Assembly: GCA_029879605.1 (NCBI GenBank) | Contig: JAOUQA010000166.1 | Location: 1 to 5,489, forward strand | Source: Gammaproteobacteria bacterium | GTDB lineage: Bacteria > Pseudomonadota > Gammaproteobacteria > SZUA-229 | Reading direction: 5' to 3' | Length of the DNA: 5,489 bases | Part shown: positions 1 through 5,489 of the stretch, one piece after another | Layout of the letters: every line of letters begins with the position of its first letter | Position numbering within the stretch: position 1 is the first letter of the stretch | Translations under genes and position numbers: made by a program | Notes under the pieces: model-generated | Database searches by the model: none | The model's input: only the letters and a program-made list of their open reading frames with translations | Told to the model about the DNA's origin: nothing

Positions 1-1914
1 AAGCAGACTATAAATATGATTACAACTGCCTCTTTGCTGATAATTTTTTTTCTTGGTTTAGGCATGCTGCTAGTCAATCGTGTGGTTAGGGCAATTAAGC
101 TTATATCAAATGATTTTGAACGCATTGGCAATCAGGACTTTAAGCCTTCAACTATTACATCGCCATTTAGCGAGCTTAGTAACATGGTAAAAGGTTTTAA
201 TCGCATGATCCAAGAAATTGCTCGTAAACAACAATGCCTCAACCAGGCACAAATTGTTTTTGACAATACTTCGGAGGGCGTCATTATCACTGATGCAAAT
301 GCGCGTATTGTTAGCGTTAACAATGCATTTACAAACATCACAGGTTACAGTGAAAATGAAGTTATCGGCCAGAACCCATCCATGTTGCAATCGCGCAGCC
401 ATGATAAGGAATTTTATAAAAATATGTGGCAGTCAATAAATACTACCGGCTGCTGGCGCGGTGAAGTTCTAAATCGTCGCAAGAATGGCGAGCGCTATAC
501 CGAATTATTAAGCATAAATAGTTTTAAAGATGAACAGGGCAATGTAATTCAGTATGTTGGTGTCATTACTGATATAAGCAGCATTAAAGATACAGAGCAT
601 AAACTTAAGCACCTGGCTCATCATGATCCATTAACAGGGCTGCCAAATCGCTTACTCTGCAATGCCCGCCTGGAGCACGAATTACAGTTGGCAAGGCGCC
701 AGAACCATATGGTAGTAGTAATGTTTATTGATCTAGATATGTTCAAGACAATCAACGATTCGCTAGGGCATATCCTGGGCGATGAATTACTTCGAAAAGT
801 CACTGAGCGCATTAGTCAATATATACGTGATGAAGATACTATTGCCCGTCTTGGTGGTGATGAATTTGTTCTGATTTTAGGATCAATAAATAACAGGGTT
901 GATGCAACCAATTTTGCAAAAAATCTTCTCTCACTGTTTTCATCATCATTTAATATCAGTGGTCATGAAGTTTTTATTAGTGCCAGTGTTGGTATTGCAC
1001 TGTATCCCGACCACGGCAACAATGTAGATTCCCTGCTCAGAAATGCCGATGCCGCAATGTACAGGGCCAAGGCCGAAGGCCGCAATAATTTCCAGTACTA
1101 TACCGTTGATCTGACTAATAAAGCTTTTGAACGCATGAGCCAGGAAACGTATCTGCGACATGCCCTAAATAACAATGAGCTTATTTTGCACTACCAGCCG
1201 CAATATTCATTAAAAACCGGAAAAATGATTGCTGTTGAAGCATTGATACGGTGGCTGCATCCTGAGCTAGGCCTGGTCTATCCTGATAAATTTATATCTG
1301 TTGCAGAAGAAACCGGACTTATAGTGCCTATTGGCGAGTGGATAATTGAGACAGCGTGCCGGCAATTAAATTTATGGGGAAAATCTGCACACCCATCATT
1401 ACGCATGGCAATTAATTTATCGGCTCGACAATTCTGGAAACCGGGTTTAACCCATGTTATCAAAAATGCCCTTGATAACAACCATCTGGATGCTGACAGG
1501 CTCGATCTGGAAATGACTGAAAGCGTTATTATGCGTGATACAGATATTACTATTGATACTTTAAATTGTTTACACTCAATGGGTGTTGAGCTTTCGATTG
1601 ATGATTTTGGTACAGGATATTCATCATTAAGTTACCTTAAACGTTTTCCTATCAACAGGCTTAAAATTGACAGAAGCTTTGTCAGCGATATAACTACCGA
1701 CAAAAATGATGCCGACATGATACATTCTATAATTGCCCTTGGTCACTGCATGAAGCTAAAAGTCCTTGCTGAAGGAGTTGAGACAAAAGAACAGCTAACT
1801 TTTTTAAAGCAGTATGGCTGTGATGAGGTACAGGGCTATTATTATAGCCGACCCCTTCCAGCCGATGAGCTGGAACAGCTTTTCACCAATACAACTGTTG
1901 CCTTATGTAACTAA
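1..1914 (+). CDS. Membrane-anchored PAS-GGDEF-EAL c-di-GMP synthase/phosphodiesterase, 5' partial
   Basis: Probable bifunctional cyclic-di-GMP enzyme: the GGDEF domain makes c-di-GMP from two GTP and the EAL domain hydrolyses it to pGpG. Numbered from the first ATG at 16, there is a membrane segment (about 4-24), a divergent HAMP-like linker (about 24-72, ending FNRM), a PAS domain (about 80-190), GGDEF (about 200-360, with DPLTGLPNR at 204-212) and EAL (about 375-625). Key residues look intact: G280-G-D-E-F284, the inhibitory I-site R271-x-x-D274, E408-A-L, N467, E499, D529-D530, K550 and E586 in AEGVET. Both activities are therefore possible, though which dominates cannot be read from sequence. 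The frame is open to base 1, the ATG at 16 has no Shine-Dalgarno and sits directly at the membrane helix. I infer that an N-terminal sensor part (first helix plus periplasmic domain) lies outside the window. The stop is TAA at 1912-1914, 14 bp before the end of a convergent gene. Confidence 0.95.
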   Translation, partial: KQTINMITTASLLIIFFLGLGMLLVNRVVRAIKLISNDFERIGNQDFKPSTITSPFSELSNMVKGFNRMIQEIARKQQCLNQAQIVFDNTSEGVIITDANARIVSVNNAFTNITGYSENEVIGQNPSMLQSRSHDKEFYKNMWQSINTTGCWRGEVLNRRKNGERYTELLSINSFKDEQGNVIQYVGVITDISSIKDTEHKLKHLAHHDPLTGLPNRLLCNARLEHELQLARRQNHMVVVMFIDLDMFKTINDSLGHILGDELLRKVTERISQYIRDEDTIARLGGDEFVLILGSINNRVDATNFAKNLLSLFSSSFNISGHEVFISASVGIALYPDHGNNVDSLLRNADAAMYRAKAEGRNNFQYYTVDLTNKAFERMSQETYLRHALNNNELILHYQPQYSLKTGKMIAVEALIRWLHPELGLVYPDKFISVAEETGLIVPIGEWIIETACRQLNLWGKSAHPSLRMAINLSARQFWKPGLTHVIKNALDNNHLDADRLDLEMTESVIMRDTDITIDTLNCLHSMGVELSIDDFGTGYSSLSYLKRFPINRLKIDRSFVSDITTDKNDADMIHSIIALGHCMKLKVLAEGVETKEQLTFLKQYGCDEVQGYYYSRPLPADELEQLFTNTTVALCN

Positions 1915-1928
1915 GCAACATCCAGGCG

Positions 1929-2150
1929 CTAATCTAAAGAAGGCCCCAGCACAAATTCAACGGCTTCAAAACCTCTTTCTTCCAACAAATCCAGGATATC
2001 ATCCCAGTTATACTCTGCTCCCTCTTCGACTTTTGCGATTAAACCGGTTACGTAACGGTAGGCCTCATGTTCTTCTATGTCTTCAGGTATTCGAATAAGC
2101 CGAATACCAGTGTGCTTACTCGCAGGCAGTATCATCAGGTTGTTGTTCAT
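1929..2150 (-). CDS. Small acidic protein of unknown function (73 aa)
   Basis: I do not recognise this protein. It is 73 residues, with about 16 Asp/Glu against 6 Lys/Arg, no cysteine, no signal peptide and no membrane segment, so it is probably a soluble cytosolic protein. A beta-like start (residues 14-21, GIRLIRIP) is followed by two likely amphipathic helices (about 27-43 and 49-60, the second NWDDILDLLEERG) and a hydrophobic C-terminal strand (EAVEFVLGP). This suggests a compact alpha/beta fold. Support for a real gene is the Shine-Dalgarno GGAG (complement of 2157-2160) six bases before the ATG at 2148-2150, a coherent protein-like composition, and the fact that the space is not used by another credible gene. 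It converges on the c-di-GMP gene, with stop codons 14 bp apart, and diverges from the ATP-grasp gene. No function can be assigned. Confidence 0.7.
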   Translation of the reverse strand: MNNNLMILPASKHTGIRLIRIPEDIEEHEAYRYVTGLIAKVEEGAEYNWDDILDLLEERGFEAVEFVLGPSLD

Positions 2151-2156
2151 TCGATT

Positions 2157-2160
2157 CTCC
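2157..2160 (-). promoter_or_regulatory. Shine-Dalgarno of the small acidic gene
   Basis: On the minus strand this reads GGAG, followed by A and five further bases before the ATG. The six-base spacing is close to ideal and fixes the start of the 73-residue protein. Confidence 0.6.
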
Positions 2161-2292
2161 GGATTATATTGATTGAAATACCCATCTACTTAGCTTCTTC
2201 TGTATGCTTTTTACCCTAGTTTTGCCTCTCTAGCTACTGCCTGTCATCAACATACGCCTATTTAATTCTCCTGTTCTATCTCTTTATTTTAA

Positions 2293-2321
2293 TTGCCAAA
2301 ATCTATTTTCCGGATTATAAA
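2293..2321 (+). promoter_or_regulatory. Putative sigma70 promoter for the ATP-grasp gene and possible operon
   Basis: The -35 element TTGCCA (2293-2298) matches the TTGACA consensus at five of six positions. The -10 element TATAAA (2316-2321) matches TATAAT at five of six. They are separated by exactly 17 bases. Transcription would start near 2328, giving a leader of about 37 bases before the ATG at 2365. This is the best promoter match I found in the window. It is a reading by eye, not a scored prediction. Confidence 0.5.
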
Positions 2322-2322
2322 T

Positions 2323-2350
2323 TCGCCACCCTGTCTGTGGTGGTGAGGAG
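2323..2350 (+). promoter_or_regulatory. Leader hairpin and Shine-Dalgarno ahead of the ATP-grasp gene
   Basis: TCGCCACC (2323-2330) can pair with GGTGGTGA (2339-2346) across an eight-base loop, with one G-T wobble. The 3' arm overlaps the first bases of the purine-rich GAGGAG (2345-2350), the only Shine-Dalgarno-like sequence before this gene. GAGGAG lies 14 bases before the ATG, which is longer than usual. If transcription starts near 2328, as the adjacent promoter predicts, most of the 5' arm is not in the RNA. The hairpin would then matter only on a longer transcript or as a DNA palindrome. Confidence 0.35.
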
Positions 2351-2364
2351 TACAACTAATCTAT

Positions 2365-3165
2365 ATGCGTCTCGTGTCTTTCGATGCGTTGCGTACCCTG
2401 GGCATGCCTGGTGTCCGTTATCTTAAACCTGAACTTATGTTCCGGGAGCGGGACTATTTATCTTCACAAATTGACTGGGCGCTGTTTCCTGAATACTGGC
2501 AGGTGAACGCCCTCAGCTATGGCCTGAGTGTCCGCATTTTTCCCAGTATGGCTAGCTACCACCTCGGTCATAACAAGATCGAACAGACCCGATTATTTGA
2601 ACTGTTGTGTCCAGCAAATACACCACTGACCCTTATTCTGCCCAATACACCCGCCTCAAGGGAGCAGATACTGGAACAGTTTACTTTCCCCTTTGTCGCC
2701 AAGGAGCCAAAAAACTCGATGGGTTATGGTGTATTCCTTATCGAATCGCATAGTGACTTTTCACACTACTACCAACAGAATGATGTGCTCTATATACAGG
2801 AGTTTCTACCCATCGACCGCGATATGCGGGTAGTGCTCATTGGTGACCAGGTGGTTGGCGGCTACTGGCGCAGTGGCGAGGGTTTTCACAACAACGTCTC
2901 ACAGGGTGGGCAGGTTATCCACGGACCCATTCCCGAGGAGGCGCGCCAGCTGGTTGAATATATCGCTCATCAAACCGGCATCAATCACGCAGGGTTTGAT
3001 ATTGCCATGGTAGGTAACCACTGTTACCTGCTGGAGTTCAACCGCCTGTTTGGTAATCAGGGGGTCATGTCCATGGGTATCGATTCCAGTTCACTGATTC
3101 TCGATTACCTGGCTCGTCAGAGTACTCCACCCTCTGATCCACCTGTTCTGGAACTGGTAGTTTAG
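2365..3165 (+). CDS. RimK-like ATP-grasp ligase
   Basis: ATP-grasp enzyme of the RimK/LysX type. This family uses ATP to form an acyl-phosphate and ligates a carboxylate to an amine, for example adding glutamate or other amino acids to a protein or small molecule. The substrate here is unknown. Visible motifs are PFVAKEP with the likely ATP-binding K113, a glycine loop NSMGYG (117-122), YIQEFLP (143-149), DMRVVLIGD (153-161), and WRSGEGFHNNVSQGG (168-182), which resembles the RimK FRSNxxxGG segment. HAGFDIA (208-214) and LEFNRLFGNQG (223-233) carry the metal-binding E224 and N226. The 266 residues form one ATP-grasp unit, with a short N-terminal pre-ATP-grasp part (1-60) containing DWALFPEYWQVNAL (37-50). 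There is no signal peptide, so it is cytosolic. An in-frame TGA at 2344-2346 and no earlier start codon make the ATG at 2365 the first usable one. It leads a possible co-oriented set with the two following genes. Confidence 0.9.
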   Translation: MRLVSFDALRTLGMPGVRYLKPELMFRERDYLSSQIDWALFPEYWQVNALSYGLSVRIFPSMASYHLGHNKIEQTRLFELLCPANTPLTLILPNTPASREQILEQFTFPFVAKEPKNSMGYGVFLIESHSDFSHYYQQNDVLYIQEFLPIDRDMRVVLIGDQVVGGYWRSGEGFHNNVSQGGQVIHGPIPEEARQLVEYIAHQTGINHAGFDIAMVGNHCYLLEFNRLFGNQGVMSMGIDSSSLILDYLARQSTPPSDPPVLELVV

Positions 3166-3265
3166 TTAATATCTGGTTATTAGCTCTTGTTTATATCAGG
3201 TGTGCCAGTATGAGCTACACTTGTTGAAACTGATCATTATCCGGAAAATTTTATTTGACCAGCCA

Positions 3266-3286
3266 TAGCGAGGATCGCTAGCCTTG
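3266..3286 (+). promoter_or_regulatory. Ribosome binding site inside a perfect hairpin, ahead of a TTG start
   Basis: TAGCGA (3266-3271) and TCGCTA (3275-3280) are exact reverse complements separated by GGA. The Shine-Dalgarno GAGGA (3270-3274) therefore lies in the end of the 5' arm and the loop. It is nine bases before the TTG start at 3284-3286, a normal spacing. The TAG at 3266-3268 is also the in-frame stop that limits how far upstream the gene can begin. The geometry suggests reduced or conditional translation, which is inference. Confidence 0.5.
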
Positions 3287-4759
3287 TTCGCAAAAGCAAT
3301 AGACTTTACCAATCTAGCCGATGATATAACTGGCTATCACCTTGCTAGCGCCATTTTTATAAAACTGCTGGCGCTCGTTTATTTCGCCGCCTTTTATTCA
3401 CTCACCGTACAGATCACCGGGCTAGTGGGTACTGATGGCATCTTGCCAATCTCTGACTATTTAAACCATGTCTATCAGCAACAGGGGAGGACAGCCTGGC
3501 TGATGATTCCCACGCTATTCTGGTTTGATGCCAGCAATACTGCTTTACTGTCTATTGCATCATCAGGTTGCGTTATTTCCTTACTGCTATTTGCAGGCAT
3601 CAAACCACGCATGTCGCTGGTTGTTTTATTTTTGCTGTATTTGTCGCTATACCATGCAGGCCAGACGTTTCTTACCTTTCAGTGGGACACCCTGTTGCTG
3701 GAAGCTGGCTTCCTGTCTATTTTTCTTACCCGTGGCCCCGGCCCACTACTATTGTTCATGTTCCACTGGTTGTTGTTTCGTCTACGTTTTATGTCAGGTG
3801 TTTCAAAACTCGCCAGTGGTGATCCTTCCTGGTCAAATTTAACAACACTCCATTATTATTTTGAAACCCAACCACTCCCACATATTGGTGCATGGTATTT
3901 TCACCAGTTACCTGAATGGATGCTTCAGGCTGGCATACTATTGGTTTTCTTTTCTGAATTAATCGTACCTTTTTTTATTTTTCTGCCCCGAAAGTTCCGC
4001 CTGTTTGCGGCCTCCGTCACTATTCTTGTACAACTGCTCATTATTGCCACCAGTAACCACAACTGGATAAATCTGCTAACCATTCTTTTGTGCCTGTTTT
4101 TACTCGATGATGCGCTACTGAAAAAAATCGTACCTCGTTGGTTATACTCATTTATATTTACTGGTGATCATCTTGCTGCCGATCACTCCAAACCGAGCTG
4201 TAATCTCCTACTGCCCATTTTTTCCTTTCTCATTCTTGTTAGTAGCACATCCGTCTTTATCGGCATGGTTTCAAACAATAGCATGCCTGAATACTTATCC
4301 AGATCATCATCGGTACTTCGCTCATGGGGGCTGGGTCATATATTTCATATTTTCCCAACCATGCAAACTGAGCGCCATGAACTGCAAATAGAGGGCTCTT
4401 ATGATGGCATCGTATGGAAAAGCTATGGCTTCAAATACAAACCCGGTTCTCTCAATGCCATGCCCAAATTCATCGTACCCCACCAGCCAAGGCTTGACTG
4501 GATGATCTGGTTCGTTCCTCCCAAACACCCCGAGATGCTGTACTGGTTTAACCGGTTTCTACTGCGCCTGAAACAGGGTTCCGCAGATGTACTCAACTTG
4601 CTCGATTACAATCCTTTTCCACATCAGCCCCCCATATACCTGCGGGTACAGGCCTTCAAGTACCGTTTTACTACCCCTGAAGAGCACGAACACACTGGCC
4701 AATGGTGGCAACGCGAATACCTGGGTCAGTTTCCTTATGTCAGGGCAAGAACGCCATAA
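3284..4759 (+). CDS. Lipase maturation factor family membrane protein
   Basis: Bacterial member of the lipase maturation factor family (LMF1-like). The vertebrate relative LMF1 is an endoplasmic-reticulum membrane protein needed for folding of secreted lipases; the role of bacterial members is largely open. The N-terminal half is polytopic, with likely membrane segments near residues 22-46, 86-106, 110-127, 135-150, 153-170, 213-234, 238-255, 260-275 and 305-328. Family hallmarks, as I recall the LMF1 sequence, are TFQWDTLLLEAGFL (131-144), HWLLFRLRFMSGVSKL (161-176) with GDPSW (179-183), HYYFETQPLPH (190-200) and NHNWINLLT (258-266). The C-terminal soluble part carries GSYDGIVW (371-378), FKYKPGS (383-389), PHQPRLDWMIWF (399-410) and a TGQWWQREYLG end (471-481). 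The 491 residues fit a complete bacterial member. The start is TTG, because an in-frame stop lies 15 bases upstream of it and the first internal Met is not until residue 74. It begins 118 bp after the ATP-grasp gene with no visible terminator between. Confidence 0.92.
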   Translation: MFAKAIDFTNLADDITGYHLASAIFIKLLALVYFAAFYSLTVQITGLVGTDGILPISDYLNHVYQQQGRTAWLMIPTLFWFDASNTALLSIASSGCVISLLLFAGIKPRMSLVVLFLLYLSLYHAGQTFLTFQWDTLLLEAGFLSIFLTRGPGPLLLFMFHWLLFRLRFMSGVSKLASGDPSWSNLTTLHYYFETQPLPHIGAWYFHQLPEWMLQAGILLVFFSELIVPFFIFLPRKFRLFAASVTILVQLLIIATSNHNWINLLTILLCLFLLDDALLKKIVPRWLYSFIFTGDHLAADHSKPSCNLLLPIFSFLILVSSTSVFIGMVSNNSMPEYLSRSSSVLRSWGLGHIFHIFPTMQTERHELQIEGSYDGIVWKSYGFKYKPGSLNAMPKFIVPHQPRLDWMIWFVPPKHPEMLYWFNRFLLRLKQGSADVLNLLDYNPFPHQPPIYLRVQAFKYRFTTPEEHEHTGQWWQREYLGQFPYVRARTP

Positions 4760-4811
4760 ACGGGGACTAGATTCACGCCTGCTTTGAACTTGTTCAGACA
4801 CTATTACTCAA

Positions 4812-4837
4812 ATAAGTAACCAGTACTGCTTATGGGA
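4812..4837 (+). promoter_or_regulatory. Weak inverted repeat and possible ribosome binding site before the exported-protein gene
   Basis: ATAAGTA (4812-4818) can pair with TGCTTAT (4827-4833) with one G-T wobble and an eight-base loop. It lies immediately before GGGA (4834-4837), which is seven bases from the proposed TTG start at 4845. The stem is A/T-rich, so it would be only marginally stable. No convincing promoter is seen in the 85 bp between this gene and the preceding one. Confidence 0.25.
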
Positions 4838-4844
4838 CTACACC

Positions 4845-5489
4845 TTGCCGCTTCTCTCGAATCTATATTCAACACTTCGCCGACACGGCATGGCCTTGTT
4901 TGCCCTGCTTCTGGCTACCTCGGCCAGGGCTGAAACATCGCTTGTAGAGCATTACCAGAATCTGAAGAATGGACTGGTTACTATGCTACCAGATAGCCGT
5001 ATCAGCCTTACCTCTTCTGAACAGGATGATCTACTGAGTGCTGAAGTAAATAGCCTGTTGGCAGTGCCGTTTGATGTTGTGGTTAGTGCTCTGGCCCAGG
5101 CAGGAAACTGGTGTCAGGTATTGCCTCTGCATTTTAATATCAAGGCCTGTACCCTGAAAAACCAGGGCAGTCATGACTTACTGACTGTCTATAGCGGACG
5201 AAAAATCTATGAAACACCTGCTGATAGTTATGCAATGACCTATCAGTTTGAAGTTATCAAGCAGGATGATTCACAGCTATCCCTGCGTCTGCATGCCGAC
5301 GATGGCCCAATGGACACCCATGACTATTTAATTGAGCTGGACGCAATGCCGGTCGCTGAAGGCACAATGCTGCACATTCATTCGTCTTACCGACCCAGCT
5401 GGCTGAGCTCTATGCTTACCAGCACTTATCTATCGACTCTGGGCCGCCATAAGACAGGCTTCAGTCTGGCAGAGCAGGATGGCGAGATG
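4845..5489 (+). CDS. Exported protein of unknown function, SRPBCC-like motif, 3' partial
   Basis: The frame is open from 4788 to the right edge. Beginning at the TTG at 4845, the first 215 residues are visible and the stop lies outside the window. This start gives a convincing Sec signal peptide: a basic n-region (LRRH, 11-14), a hydrophobic core MALFALLLA (16-24) and an A-R-A site, with cleavage predicted after A29. The alternative ATG at 4890 (residue 16) would leave no basic n-region and has no Shine-Dalgarno, so I prefer TTG. The mature part has a strand-like EVNSLLAVPFDVVVSALA (67-84) followed by NWCQVLPLH (88-96) and NIKAC (98-102). This pattern is reminiscent of SRPBCC/START-like helix-grip proteins, a weak resemblance only. 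C90 and C102 could form a disulfide in the periplasm. The gene follows the lipase-maturation-factor gene by 85 bp on the same strand and could be its partner or client, which is inference. Confidence 0.75.
   Translation, partial: MPLLSNLYSTLRRHGMALFALLLATSARAETSLVEHYQNLKNGLVTMLPDSRISLTSSEQDDLLSAEVNSLLAVPFDVVVSALAQAGNWCQVLPLHFNIKACTLKNQGSHDLLTVYSGRKIYETPADSYAMTYQFEVIKQDDSQLSLRLHADDGPMDTHDYLIELDAMPVAEGTMLHIHSSYRPSWLSSMLTSTYLSTLGRHKTGFSLAEQDGEM

Noticed and set aside
1814..2098. Plus-strand open frame overlapping the end of the c-di-GMP gene and the small acidic gene
   Set aside because: It is the shadow of two better-supported genes, has a low-complexity composition and lacks a ribosome binding site.
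2163..2168. Perfect TATAAT on the minus strand upstream of the small acidic gene
   Set aside because: Transcription would start inside or next to the Shine-Dalgarno, and no acceptable -35 lies 16-18 bases upstream (the position reads like AAGTAG). Probably chance.
3166..3183. Possible terminator stem TTAATA / TATTAG after the ATP-grasp gene
   Set aside because: The stem is entirely A/T with a wobble and is not followed by a T run, so it does not look like an intrinsic terminator.
4785..4796. Near-perfect palindrome TGAAC-TT-GTTCA after the LMF gene
   Set aside because: Too short and with too small a loop for a terminator. It could be an operator half-site pair, but there is no supporting context.
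4878..4930. Twin-arginine signal in the exported protein (LRRHGM)
   Set aside because: The residues after RR do not fit the S/T-RR-x-F-L-K consensus. A normal Sec signal explains the segment better.
4832..4933. ATG-started short frame at 4832 ahead of the exported protein
   Set aside because: It ends after 33 codons in the signal-peptide region of the better frame and encodes nothing protein-like.

Overview
The window looks like a chromosomal segment from a Gram-negative bacterium, most likely a gammaproteobacterium. The reasons are a membrane-anchored PAS-GGDEF-EAL signalling protein, a RimK-type ATP-grasp enzyme, a lipase-maturation-factor-like membrane protein and an exported protein with a Sec-type signal peptide. 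The taxonomic placement is inference from gene style only. I see no rRNA, tRNA, insertion sequence or CRISPR array.

Layout. (1) Positions 1-1914, plus strand: the C-terminal part of a c-di-GMP synthase/phosphodiesterase (TM-HAMP-like-PAS-GGDEF-EAL) that runs off the left edge. (2) Positions 1929-2150, minus strand: a small, very acidic, unrecognised 73-residue protein, convergent with gene 1 and only 14 bp from its end. (3) Positions 2151-2364: an intergenic region with a good sigma70-like promoter (TTGCCA-17-TATAAA) pointing right. (4) Positions 2365-3165: a RimK-like ATP-grasp ligase. (5) Positions 3284-4759: a lipase maturation factor family polytopic membrane protein, starting at TTG behind a ribosome binding site lying in a perfect hairpin. 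(6) Positions 4845-5489: the beginning of an exported protein of unknown function, again probably starting at TTG, cut by the right edge.

Genes 4-6 point the same way, with 118 bp and 85 bp gaps and no recognisable terminator between them, so they may form one transcription unit read from the promoter near 2293-2321. Their products would be a cytosolic ligase, an inner-membrane folding or maturation factor and a periplasmic protein. Nothing in the sequence proves a joint function, but the association is the most interesting part of the window. The c-di-GMP gene is lower in GC by sampled line counts and is separated by the convergent small gene, so it is probably functionally unrelated.
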